A stretch of DNA of 64,000 nucleotides from Rhodococcus zopfii NBRC 100606 = JCM 9919. Lineage in GTDB: Bacteria; Actinomycetota; Actinomycetes; Mycobacteriales; Mycobacteriaceae. Both the position numbers and the translations under genes were made by a program. Location of the stretch: the NCBI RefSeq assembly GCF_001895025.1, contig NZ_BCXI01000027.1:1-64000 (forward strand), read 5' to 3'. The notes beneath the pieces are model-generated. The model was not told the DNA's origin. It worked only from the letters and a program-made list of their open reading frames with translations, and did not search any database. Shown piece by piece: positions 54,881 through 63,188 of the stretch. Position 1 is the stretch's first letter. The number at the start of each line of letters is the position of its first letter.

Positions 54881-54905
54881 AGCACTCTATACATGCGAGT
54901 GCCAG
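54881..54905. promoter_or_regulatory. CIRCE element (HrcA operator)
   Basis: TAGCACTC and GAGTGCCA flank exactly nine bases, close to the consensus TTAGCACTC-N9-GAGTGCTAA. It lies 133 bases upstream of groES and about 150 upstream of the divergent Hsp70-like gene. Confidence 0.85.
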
Positions 54906-55057
54906 CACTCAAGGCTTGCGGGCGCTTACTCGCATTCAGCGAACATCACAGGCCTTCTGTTACGTTCGGATAACAGAGATACGTAGCGTGACCATACGGT
55001 GACCTATCGAGGTGCACACGAGCCTCTTGGCCCCCGATCACGCACGGGAGGTGGACT

Positions 55058-56596
55058 ATGCGCACGTCGCTGGGGATCTCCACCGGAGCATCCGGAGTGG
55101 GATCCGCACTGGTGATCGACGCGCCGGACGGCCCGATCACCGAATACCGGGAACTCGCAGCCGAGACTCACGATCCTCGCGACCTCGGTGACCTCGTCTT
55201 CGACGCGATCACCCTGATGACGACCCAGGTTGCCGACGTCCCGGCCCCCGAAGTCGTCACGGTCGCCTACCGGACGACCGAACAGGCCGACTCCGTCCGC
55301 GCCGCCGCGATCCGCGAGGGCCGCCTCGTACGGCTGATCCCGGAAACGACCGCGGTCGTCACCTACCTGCACAACACCGGGCTCGCGAACACGGACGGAG
55401 CGATCGCGGTCGCCGACGTCGGCGCATCCGGGATGAGCGTGTCGGTCCTCGACCACGCCGACGGCACGGTCCTGCACGCCGACCGCACCGACGCGCTGGG
55501 TGGCGAGAAGATCAACAGCCGGCTCCTCGAACACGTCCGCAGATCGACGGACGGCATCCGTACCCGCATCCCGGTCGACCCCGCCCTGCTTTCCGCGCGC
55601 TGTCTGGGAGCCCTCGAGACCCTCACCGTCGACGACACCGCACACATCGAGATCGGTGAGGCCGGACCGGGCGTGTCCGTCACGGTCACCCGCCCCGAGT
55701 TCGACGGGCTCGTCGTGGATCTGGTCGAGGCGGCCGCGGACTTCACCGCACGGACCTGCGCCGCCGCCCCGACCTCGCCACAGGTGCTCGTGCTCGTCGG
55801 CGGCGCCTCGTCGTTCCCCGCGCTGGCCGCAGCGGTCACGGCTGCATTCGGCGGCCCTGCCGTCACCGTCGACGATCCCGCGGCGGTCGCCGCGCACGGC
55901 GCCGCGTACCTGGACGACGATCCTCACCTCGACCGCTACCCGCTCGCGGGGGGCACCGAGTCCGGCACGTCACGCCCTTCCGGCCGCACCGCCGGGGCAC
56001 TCGTCGGGGCACTGGTGGCCGGGGCACTCGTCGCCGGTTATGCCACCGAACAGATCCGGGAGCCTGCGTCCACCGACCGGCCCGTCTCGCCCGCCGGGTC
56101 CAGCGACTCGGTGCTGCCGACCCCACCCGACACGGTCGCGCCCGACGCGACCGTCCCGACCGGGACACGCATCCCGTCGTTCGATCCGGTTCCCACCCGC
56201 GTTCCCTCCGGCAGAGTCACCGCAACCACCGAGCACGAAGCATCCCGGACGACGGTGCCGCCCACGACGGTGCCGCCCACCACGATGCCGGAGACCACGC
56301 AGTCGCTGGTACCGCCGACGTGGACGCCGAACACGGAGAACCGCGACCGGGACCGCCCACGGCCGGGATCGACCACGACGCGAACTCCGACGCCGGAGAC
56401 CACCTCGCCACCGGCCACGACCACACCGGCCACGACACCACCGGCCCCCACACCACCGGTCACGACCACACCGGAAGCCCCCGATCCCGGTACGACGACG
56501 ACCGAACCACCCCAGGCGGAGTCCGTCACGCCGGAAACCGTGGCGCCGGAACACGTGGCGCCGGGGACACCGACCGCGACACCCACCGACGGATGA
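55058..56596 (+). CDS. Membrane-anchored Hsp70/actin-fold protein with Pro/Thr-rich tail
   Basis: This 512-residue protein has an N-terminal actin/Hsp70-type ATPase fold: ISTGASGVGSALV (phosphate 1), IAVADVGASGMSVSVLDH (phosphate 2) and VLVLVGGASSFPALAAAV with AAVAAHGAAYL (adenosine motif). It lacks the Hsp70 substrate-binding domain. Near residue 310 a membrane helix (TAGALVGALVAGALVAGYAT) leads to a 180-residue Pro/Thr-rich tail, predicted outside the cell membrane. The role is unknown. It is divergent from groES, across a CIRCE element, and may share heat-shock control. The domain may be a pseudo-chaperone sensor. Confidence 0.8.
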   Translation: MRTSLGISTGASGVGSALVIDAPDGPITEYRELAAETHDPRDLGDLVFDAITLMTTQVADVPAPEVVTVAYRTTEQADSVRAAAIREGRLVRLIPETTAVVTYLHNTGLANTDGAIAVADVGASGMSVSVLDHADGTVLHADRTDALGGEKINSRLLEHVRRSTDGIRTRIPVDPALLSARCLGALETLTVDDTAHIEIGEAGPGVSVTVTRPEFDGLVVDLVEAAADFTARTCAAAPTSPQVLVLVGGASSFPALAAAVTAAFGGPAVTVDDPAAVAAHGAAYLDDDPHLDRYPLAGGTESGTSRPSGRTAGALVGALVAGALVAGYATEQIREPASTDRPVSPAGSSDSVLPTPPDTVAPDATVPTGTRIPSFDPVPTRVPSGRVTATTEHEASRTTVPPTTVPPTTMPETTQSLVPPTWTPNTENRDRDRPRPGSTTTRTPTPETTSPPATTTPATTPPAPTPPVTTTPEAPDPGTTTTEPPQAESVTPETVAPEHVAPGTPTATPTDG

Positions 56597-56632
56597 GCCG
56601 ACGTAGCGGGCGACGCGACGGGAAATTCCGGC

Positions 56633-57664
56633 TCACACCTGGTTCACGGACACCGGGAGGCCGGGATCGGTGGCGGCGGTCAGCAACGACGGCTGCGCGC
56701 CGCCGGCAATGAGGTGCGCGCCGAGCGCCGCGATCATCACACCGTTGTCGGTGCACAATCGCGGGCGCGGCACCCTCAGGGTGATCCCCGCAGCGGCGCA
56801 CCGCTCCCTGGCGAGCGAACGCAGCCGCGAATTCGCGGTCGCACCGCCGCCGAGCACCAGCGTGTCGACACCGACGTCCTGAGCCGCGCGCACTGCCTTC
56901 ATCGTGAGCACGTCGGCGACCGCCTCCTGGAATCCGGCCGCGACATCGGCGACCGGAACCGGCTGCCCGGCGCGTTCCAGCGCTTCGACATGGCGGGCGA
57001 CCGCGGTCTTGAGGCCGGAAAACGAGAAGTCGTGGCGGGCGTCGCGCGGTCCGGTCATCCCGCGCGGGAACACCACTGCGGTCGGATCCCCCTGCTGGGC
57101 CAGCTTGTCCAGCAGCGGACCACCCGGGTATCCGAGATCCAGCAGCCGAGCCACCTTGTCGAAGGCCTCCCCCGCCGCGTCGTCGACGGTGGTCCCCAGC
57201 TCGACGATCGGCTTGCCGATGTCCTCGACATGCAGCAGGTGGGTGTGTCCACCCGAGACCAGCAGCGCGACACACGGCGGCATCGGACCGTTCTCGATCG
57301 TGTCGACCGCGACGTGCCCGGCCAGATGGTTGATCGCATAGAACGGCACGTTCCAGGCTGCGGCATATGCCTTCGCGGCGGCGACACCCACGAGCAGCGC
57401 GCCGGCGAGACCCGGGCCGATGGTGACACACACGGCGTCGGGCTTGGCGACGCCGGCAGCTGCCAGCGCACGGCGCATAGTCGGGACGATCGCCTCGAGA
57501 TGCGCGCGGGACGCGATCTCCGGCACCACACCACCGAAGCGGGCGTGTTCGTCGACACTCGAAGCCACCTCGTCGGCGAGCAGTTCGAGCGTGCCGTCGC
57601 CGACCCACCGGACGATGCCGACACCCGTCTCGTCGCACGAGCTCTCGATGCCCATCACGATCAC
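56633..57664 (-). CDS. tsaD: tRNA t6A synthesis protein TsaD
   Basis: This 343-residue enzyme transfers threonylcarbamoyl from TC-AMP to A37 of ANN-reading tRNAs. Signature motifs are [15 protein letters not shown] at the start, [10 protein letters not shown] with the metal-binding His pair, [11 protein letters not shown] and [12 protein letters not shown]. The start is taken as GTG 57664 because GGAG lies eight bases upstream; ATG 57655 is possible. It overlaps rimI by four bases at the end of a six-gene run. Confidence 0.95.
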   Translation of the reverse strand: MIVMGIESSCDETGVGIVRWVGDGTLELLADEVASSVDEHARFGGVVPEIASRAHLEAIVPTMRRALAAAGVAKPDAVCVTIGPGLAGALLVGVAAAKAYAAAWNVPFYAINHLAGHVAVDTIENGPMPPCVALLVSGGHTHLLHVEDIGKPIVELGTTVDDAAGEAFDKVARLLDLGYPGGPLLDKLAQQGDPTAVVFPRGMTGPRDARHDFSFSGLKTAVARHVEALERAGQPVPVADVAAGFQEAVADVLTMKAVRAAQDVGVDTLVLGGGATANSRLRSLARERCAAAGITLRVPRPRLCTDNGVMIAALGAHLIAGGAQPSLLTAATDPGLPVSVNQV

Positions 57665-58140
57665 GGCCTTGGCTCCTCTCGCCGGTCCGGCCGGCACATG
57701 GTGTACGCGTCGGCGCCACTCGGCTGGTAGTAACGCTTCCTGGTGCCCACGATCTCGAAACCTTCACGTCGGTACAACGCGATCGCGGCATCGTTGTCGG
57801 TCCGAACCTCGAGGAACACCGGCCCACCCCACGCGTCGGCGACACGCAGCAACTCGCCGAGCAGCGCACCGCCGATACCCCGTTGCCGCAGGCCCGGGTC
57901 GACGCCGATCGTGTGCACCTCCGATTCGGGATGCACGCCGGTACCGAGTCGAGCCAGACCGGCGTACCCGATCAGGCGACCGTCATCGTCGCGGGCGGCG
58001 ACGTAATGGTTGTGCGGAGACGCCAGTTCGGACCGGAACGCGTCCGCACTCCACGGGTCGTCCCCGGGAAACAGGACCTGTTCGAGTTCCGCGCAACGCT
58101 CGACATCGTCCGGGCGCAGCGCATCGACGAGCACACTCAT
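57661..58140 (-). CDS. rimI: RimI-type N-acetyltransferase
   Basis: This 159-residue GNAT acetylates protein N-termini, classically ribosomal protein S18. It has the acetyl-CoA motif [24 protein letters not shown] and the end [22 protein letters not shown] typical of RimI. It lies between tsaB and tsaD, the standard place, and overlaps both by four bases. Confidence 0.93.
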   Translation of the reverse strand: MSVLVDALRPDDVERCAELEQVLFPGDDPWSADAFRSELASPHNHYVAARDDDGRLIGYAGLARLGTGVHPESEVHTIGVDPGLRQRGIGGALLGELLRVADAWGGPVFLEVRTDNDAAIALYRREGFEIVGTRKRYYQPSGADAYTMCRPDRREEPRP

Positions 58141-58835
58141 TTCTTGCGGGCCGCCGTCTCCACCGCATCCGGCCGTCGCAAATACAACGGCACCAGCGGC
58201 TGCGGGGCGGCCCGGGCGGTCAGTTCGGACGCGGCCACCGTGACCAGACCGGCCGGCGACGGTGAATGCACCGGAACCACCGGCAGGTCGAACAGTTCGG
58301 CGTGGGCCGGCGAGCCCGCAACCCGCCGCGACGGCGCGGCCGTCACCTCTGCGGGTTTCCGCACCTCCGGGCCCTCCACCCGGCTACCACCGGAGTACCG
58401 CGCCCAGTACACCTCACGGCGACGGGCATCGGTGACGACGAGCAGATCGGAACCGGGGGGCACATCGGCCGCGAACACGTCCGCGGCGGTCACATCGGCC
58501 GCGAACACGTCCGCGGCAAGTGCATCGAGGGTGCACACTCCGTGCACGGGAATGCCCAGTGCATCACCGAACGCGGCGGCGGTCGCCATCCCGACCCGCA
58601 ATCCCGTGAACGGCCCGGGACCGACACCGACGACGACCGCATCGAGGTCTGCCGGCTCGCATCCTGCTTCGGCGAGGCATTCGAGGATCAGGGGCGTGAG
58701 GACCTCGGCATGCGCCCGTGGATTTTCGGTGACCCGAACCGCAAGCGTCTCGAGATCCTGCGCGGCTCCGTCGCCGAGGCGGACCAGCCCCGAGGTCACG
58801 GCAGGGGTGGCGGTATCGACGGCGAGCACAAGCAC
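58137..58835 (-). CDS. tsaB: TsaB, t6A synthesis scaffold protein
   Basis: This 232-residue protein (TsaD-like fold, inactive) bridges TsaD and TsaE. It begins VLAVDTATPAVTSGLV and has GVGPGPFTGLRVGMATAAAFGDALGIPVHGVCTLDALA. After that stands an in-frame tandem repeat ADVFAADVTA/ADVFAADVPP made by a 30-base duplication, which makes it longer than the 211-residue mycobacterial protein. The start is GTG 58835, with GTG 58829 and ATG 58859 possible. It overlaps rimI by four bases. Confidence 0.9.
   Translation of the reverse strand: MLVLAVDTATPAVTSGLVRLGDGAAQDLETLAVRVTENPRAHAEVLTPLILECLAEAGCEPADLDAVVVGVGPGPFTGLRVGMATAAAFGDALGIPVHGVCTLDALAADVFAADVTAADVFAADVPPGSDLLVVTDARRREVYWARYSGGSRVEGPEVRKPAEVTAAPSRRVAGSPAHAELFDLPVVPVHSPSPAGLVTVAASELTARAAPQPLVPLYLRRPDAVETAARKK
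58461..58517. repeat. 30-base tandem duplication inside tsaB
   Basis: The unit CACATCGGCCGCGAACACGT plus ten bases is present at 58461-58490 and again, for 27 bases, at 58491-58517. It adds ten residues (ADVFAADVTA) in frame. The two copies are identical over the compared 27 bases, which suggests a recent or ongoing slippage event. Confidence 0.85.
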
Positions 58836-58867
58836 GATTACCCAGGATACCGCCCTCATGGACGAGG

Positions 58868-58927
58868 GCAGCGACGGGGAACGGCTACCCGGGCGAGCGC
58901 AGCGACGGGGAACGGCTACCCGGGCGA
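58868..58927. repeat. 31-base tandem duplication between tsaE and tsaB
   Basis: The 29-base unit beginning GCAGCGACGGGGAACGGC occurs at 58868-58896 and 58899-58927, perfectly conserved, with a period of 31. It fills the gap between the tsaE stop (TAG at 58928-58930) and the tsaB start region. Confidence 0.88.
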
Positions 58928-59431
58928 CTAGCCCACCCAACGCCAGGTGGCCCGGCGTACATCGGATTCCGGGTCGCGCCGCAACCGCACCCGCAGATGC
59001 CGGTCGGTGAGCTTTTCCACCAGACCCTCACCCCATTCGACGACGACAACGGCGGCGGTCAGGTCGGTGTCGAGATCGAGTGCGTCGAGCTCGTCCAGTG
59101 CACCGGGCCCATCGCCGAGCCGGTAGGCGTCCACGTGCACGAGTCCCACCGGTGTCCCGCCGGGGCGATTCCCCGGCCGGTGCTCGCGGGCGATCACGAA
59201 CGTCGGCGATGTCACCCGCCCCTGCACGCCGAGTCCTGCGGCGATTCCCCTGGTCAACGCGGTCTTACCGGCGCCGAGCGGACCGTCGAGCACGACCAGG
59301 TCTCCCGCCTGAAGGCTCGCCGCGAGCCTGCGGCCGAGCGCTTCGGTGTCCTCGACCGTCGACAGTTCGGCGTGCTGCTCGGGCTCGGCGTACTGCTCGG
59401 GCACTGGGTCGTCCTTCACGTGTTCAGACAC
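58928..59431 (-). CDS. tsaE: TsaE, t6A synthesis ATPase
   Basis: This 167-residue P-loop ATPase drives the TsaB-TsaD cycle. The Walker A is LDGPLGAGKTALTRGIA, with SPTFVIARE and HVDAYRL typical, and VVVVEWGEGL as the Walker B-like strand. The start is GTG 59431, overlapping the hydrolase stop by eight bases; an ATG at 59455 is possible. Its N-terminal extension (PEQYAEPEQHAELS) is acidic and low in complexity. Confidence 0.93.
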   Translation of the reverse strand: MSEHVKDDPVPEQYAEPEQHAELSTVEDTEALGRRLAASLQAGDLVVLDGPLGAGKTALTRGIAAGLGVQGRVTSPTFVIAREHRPGNRPGGTPVGLVHVDAYRLGDGPGALDELDALDLDTDLTAAVVVVEWGEGLVEKLTDRHLRVRLRRDPESDVRRATWRWVG

Positions 59432-60482
59432 CCACAGCCCGCCGGTTGGACGCATCGTGTGCGAAGGCCCGCTGCACGAGCCGGTCCACTGCCTTGGACA
59501 CGACCTCCGGGAACTCCAGTTGCACGAGGTGTCCGGCGCCTCGCACGCGCTTGAGTTCGCAGTGCGGCAACTCCGCGGCGAGCTCCTCGGAGCCCGAGAA
59601 CGGGATCACCATGTCCGCGTCACCGCACAGCACCAGAACCGGCACCCTGCTGAGGGTGGGCAGCGCGGCTGATTCGTCGTGCAGTTCCAGAGTGCGAAGG
59701 AAGTTGACGATGGTGAGCACCGACGTCTCGCTGAGCATGCGGTCGGAGAACTCCACCAATCGGGGGCTCACGACGGTGCCGTACGACGCGGCCCGCAGGA
59801 TCGGCGAGACGATTGCCTTCGCGGTACCGCGGGCGTACTGCACGAATCCAGGCGCGGTGCGAGCGGCGTAACGGAACCCGTCGATCACCGGGTTCTCCAG
59901 GTTGCGGCCGAGGCCGGTCTTGCTGAGGCCGGCCGCGGTCGTCGACAGCAGGCCGACACCCACGATCCGGGAATCGAACAGGTCGGGGCGTTGCGCGGCG
60001 AGCGCGATCGTGGTCATGCCGCCCATCGAATGCCCGACGACCACGACGGGCCCGCCCGGCGTGGTCTCGTCGATGACGCGGCCGAGGTCGCGTCCGAGCT
60101 GGGCGATGGTGCAGGACTTCGCTCCGGCAGCACCGGATTCGCCGTGCCCGCGCTGGTCGTAGAACACCGTGCGCACGTCACCGCCCCACCGCTCGGCGAT
60201 ATACCGCTGCTGCAGGTGCCAGGACTGCATGCGCAGGCAGTACCCGTGGACGAACACGATGGTCAGAGGCGCGCGAGGTGATCCGAACTCGCGCACCGCG
60301 AGCTCGACGCCGTCCTCGGTGACGACGATGCGCTTGGGTGCGGCGAGCATCGCGTCGAAGTCCTCGTCCGCGTAGATCTCCGGGGCGGGCATGCCCGCCG
60401 ACCGCACCGCATACAGGCCGGCCGCGGAAGCGAGCGTGGCCAGACTCGCGGCGAAAAGCCCCATTCTGCCCATCACACTCAT
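59424..60482 (-). CDS. Alpha/beta hydrolase of the alr-tsaE run
   Basis: This 352-residue protein has an N-terminal hydrophobic helix (LFAASLATLASAAGLYAVRSA), so it may be membrane-anchored or exported. HGYCLRMQSW gives the oxyanion loop, GHSMGGMTTIALA the nucleophile Ser, GDADMVIP the Asp and GAGHLVQLEFP the His. The substrate is unknown. Homologues hold this place between alr and tsaE across actinobacteria. It starts four bases inside alr (ATGA). Confidence 0.87.
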   Translation of the reverse strand: MSVMGRMGLFAASLATLASAAGLYAVRSAGMPAPEIYADEDFDAMLAAPKRIVVTEDGVELAVREFGSPRAPLTIVFVHGYCLRMQSWHLQQRYIAERWGGDVRTVFYDQRGHGESGAAGAKSCTIAQLGRDLGRVIDETTPGGPVVVVGHSMGGMTTIALAAQRPDLFDSRIVGVGLLSTTAAGLSKTGLGRNLENPVIDGFRYAARTAPGFVQYARGTAKAIVSPILRAASYGTVVSPRLVEFSDRMLSETSVLTIVNFLRTLELHDESAALPTLSRVPVLVLCGDADMVIPFSGSEELAAELPHCELKRVRGAGHLVQLEFPEVVSKAVDRLVQRAFAHDASNRRAVGV

Positions 60483-61660
60483 CGCGTCCTGCCTCCTTCG
60501 CCACCGATGTAGGTCCGCACGGTGCGCCCGCCCACCCCGGTCACGACCTCGTAGTTGATCGTGTCGAGGAGTTCCGCCCAGTCTTGAGCGGACGGTTCAC
60601 CGTGACCGCCGTTACCGAAGAACAACGCATGGTCGCCTTCGTTTACTCCGCCGCCGTCCGGCCCGAGATCCACCACGATCTGGTCCATGCACACGCGGCC
60701 GAGCTGAGGACGGCGCCGGCCACCGAGAAACACCTCGAATCGGCCACTCAGATTCCGCCGGATCCCGTCCGCATATCCCATGGGCAGCACCGCCACCGTG
60801 GTGTCCGCGGGTGCCACCCAACGGTGCCCATAGGACACCCCGGATCCCGCCGTCAATCTCTTCACGAGTGCCACCCTCGTCCGCAACGTCATCACGGGCC
60901 GGAAACCGTAGTCGCCGATCTCCGGAATCGGAGACAACCCGTACATCGCGATTCCGGGCCGAATCATGTCGAACCGCAGGTCGGGGCGGGTGACGGCGGC
61001 CGCGGAGTTCGCCAGGTGCACCACCTCGGGGGCCATGCCGTGTCGGCGCAGATCGGCGACGGCCTCGATCAGCCGGTCTCGTTGCGAATCGATCTCCGGG
61101 TGGTGGAGTTCGTCCGCGTGCGCGAGATGGGAGAACGCCCCTCGGAACCGCACCGCGCCCTCGGCCTGGACGCGACCGAGGTCGTGGAGGAAGTCCGGCC
61201 ATTCGTCGCGGGCGACGCCACCGCGGTTGAGTCCGGTGTCGATCTTGACGGTGACCACCGCAGTGATCCCGGTCTCGCGGGCGGCAGCGGCGACCGACGC
61301 GAGATGCCGGGGCGAGGACACACCGATTTCGACGCCGGCGGCGATCGCGGGCGCGAAATCGGCGTCGACGGTGTGCAGCCACGCCAGGATCGGCGCGTCG
61401 ATACCGGCCGCACGCAGAGTCAGAGCTTCGGCAAGTGTGGTGACCCCGAGTTCCCGGGCGCCGGCGGCGAGCGCGGCCTTCCCGACCTGCACCGCGCCGT
61501 GGTTGTAGCCGTCGGCCTTGACCACGGCCATCACCGCGGCGTCCCCGGCGTACTCGCGCAGCAGGCGAACGTTGTCCGCGACCGCATCCAGGTCGATCAC
61601 CGCCTCGGCCTGGGGCTGGGCGTGACGGTGCTGTTCCTGGGTGCGTTCTGCGGCGGTCAT
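60479..61660 (-). CDS. alr: Alanine racemase
   Basis: This 393-residue PLP enzyme makes D-alanine for peptidoglycan. The PLP lysine is in VMAVVKADGYNHGA, GIDAPILAWLHTVDADFAPA follows, and the catalytic Tyr lies in GSGVSYGHRW. PMGYADGIRRNLSG and RVCMDQIVVDLG are conserved. Two starts exist: ATG 61660 (used, AGGA nine bases upstream) and GTG 61678. Confidence 0.96.
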   Translation of the reverse strand: MTAAERTQEQHRHAQPQAEAVIDLDAVADNVRLLREYAGDAAVMAVVKADGYNHGAVQVGKAALAAGARELGVTTLAEALTLRAAGIDAPILAWLHTVDADFAPAIAAGVEIGVSSPRHLASVAAAARETGITAVVTVKIDTGLNRGGVARDEWPDFLHDLGRVQAEGAVRFRGAFSHLAHADELHHPEIDSQRDRLIEAVADLRRHGMAPEVVHLANSAAAVTRPDLRFDMIRPGIAMYGLSPIPEIGDYGFRPVMTLRTRVALVKRLTAGSGVSYGHRWVAPADTTVAVLPMGYADGIRRNLSGRFEVFLGGRRRPQLGRVCMDQIVVDLGPDGGGVNEGDHALFFGNGGHGEPSAQDWAELLDTINYEVVTGVGGRTVRTYIGGEGGRTR

Positions 61661-61718
61661 GACTTTCGATCCTGCCACTCCCGGATTCTCGCGCCGCGCG
61701 CCGGTGGCGGAGTTCGGA

Positions 61719-63164
61719 TCACAATTCGGACATATATGCCCGCAGCGTGCGCACCGCAGCCCTGACCTGCGTCAGGATCGCGCTTGCGGACACCGGGGCG
61801 GCCCCCACACCGTCGCGGGCGGCCAGGTTCGCGGCGAGCGCATGTGCCCGCGCGCCGGCCGCCGCGGCGAGATCGGGTGCCATCCCCGCCGACATCAGCG
61901 CCCCGATCAGGCCGGACAGCACGTCGCCTGCGCCCGCGGTGGACGCCCACGACCCCCCCGCGTCGTTGACGAATGCGTGCCCGTCGGGGCGGGCGATGAG
62001 GGTGGCTCGGCCCTTGAGGAGCACGTGGACCTGCCAGTCCGCGGCCAGGGCCCGCACAGCGGCCACCCGGTCGGGTTCGGGGCGCGACCCGGTGAGCCGG
62101 GCGAATTCCCCGGCGTGAGGGGTGAGCAACGTCGGTGCCGGACGGTTGCGTACCGGGGACGGGTTCTGCGCGAGCAGCGTCAATCCGTCCGCGTCGACGA
62201 GCACCGGCAGATCCGTGGCCAGCACCTCCCGCAGGGTCCGCGCGGCCGCCTCGTCGGTGCCGCCACCCGGACCGACGACCCAGGCCTGTGCACGACCGGC
62301 TGCGGCGAACGACGGTGCCGCGACCACTTCCGGGTACCGGGCGAGAACCGCATCCGCTGCGGTTCCGGCGTACCGGACCATCCCGGACGTCGCGGCTACC
62401 GCGGCACCGGTGCACAGCACACCGGCCCCCGGGTAGGTGGCGCTGCCCGCGATGATGCCCACGACACCTTGGCTGTACTTGTCGTCGTCGGCACCCGGGA
62501 CCGGCCAGATCGCACCGATCTCGGCGGGTTCGGCGGCAACCAGCTCGGCCGTCGGCAGGTCCAGGCCGATATCGACGAGTTCGACGCGGCCGCAGCGCGC
62601 CCCGGCGAGCGCGTGGACCGGTTTGAGAGCACCGAACGCGACCGTGACCGCGGCGCTGACGGCCGGGCCGTCGACGGCCCCGGTGTCCGGGTCGACGCCG
62701 CTGGGGGTGTCGACCGCGACGATCGGGGCGGTGATCGCGTCGACCAGGGCCGCGGCCGCTGGCCGCAGCGGGCCTCGGCCGGAAATGCCGACGATCCCGT
62801 CGAGCACGAGATCGGGGTCGCCGAGAGCATCCGGGACTGCCGGGGCCACCCGCCCCCCGGCCGCCCGCAACGCGGACAGTCCCGCGGGATGGGCACGGTC
62901 GGGCGCGAGCAGCAGCGCGGTCACCGCGACACCCCGGCGACGCAGGTACGCCCCGGCCCACAGCGCGTCGCCGCCGTTGTCGCCGGATCCGATGAGCAGG
63001 ACCACGCGCCGCCCGGCGATCCCGCCGGTCCGGGATCGCAGTTCCGCGGCGGCGACCCGGGCGAGGCCGTGCGCGGCCCGTCGCATGAGTGTGCCGTCGG
63101 GTAGCGACGCGAGCAGCGGAGCCTCCGCCGCCCGGACCCGGTCGCACGGGTGGTAACTGCGCAT
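61719..63164 (-). CDS. nnr: Bifunctional NAD(P)H-hydrate epimerase/dehydratase
   Basis: This 481-residue fusion repairs hydrated NAD(P)H. The N-terminal YjeF domain (epimerase) has LLIGSGDNGGDALWAGAYLRRRG and VDTPSGVDPDTG; the C-terminal ribokinase-like ADP/ATP-dependent dehydratase has LTPHAGEFARLTG, LKGRATLIARPDG and STAGAGDVLSGLIGALMSAG. Both active sites look complete. The start is ATG 63164 with GGAGG just upstream; the GTG before it is an alternative. It lies between glmS and alr. Confidence 0.93.
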   Translation of the reverse strand: MRSYHPCDRVRAAEAPLLASLPDGTLMRRAAHGLARVAAAELRSRTGGIAGRRVVLLIGSGDNGGDALWAGAYLRRRGVAVTALLLAPDRAHPAGLSALRAAGGRVAPAVPDALGDPDLVLDGIVGISGRGPLRPAAAALVDAITAPIVAVDTPSGVDPDTGAVDGPAVSAAVTVAFGALKPVHALAGARCGRVELVDIGLDLPTAELVAAEPAEIGAIWPVPGADDDKYSQGVVGIIAGSATYPGAGVLCTGAAVAATSGMVRYAGTAADAVLARYPEVVAAPSFAAAGRAQAWVVGPGGGTDEAAARTLREVLATDLPVLVDADGLTLLAQNPSPVRNRPAPTLLTPHAGEFARLTGSRPEPDRVAAVRALAADWQVHVLLKGRATLIARPDGHAFVNDAGGSWASTAGAGDVLSGLIGALMSAGMAPDLAAAAGARAHALAANLAARDGVGAAPVSASAILTQVRAAVRTLRAYMSEL

Positions 63165-63188
63165 CACCCCTCCGATCGGAGCGCGGGT

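Noticed and set aside
58461-58927. Possible CRISPR-like array near tsaB
   Set aside because: The copies are simple two-unit tandem repeats of different sequence, without spacers or cas genes.
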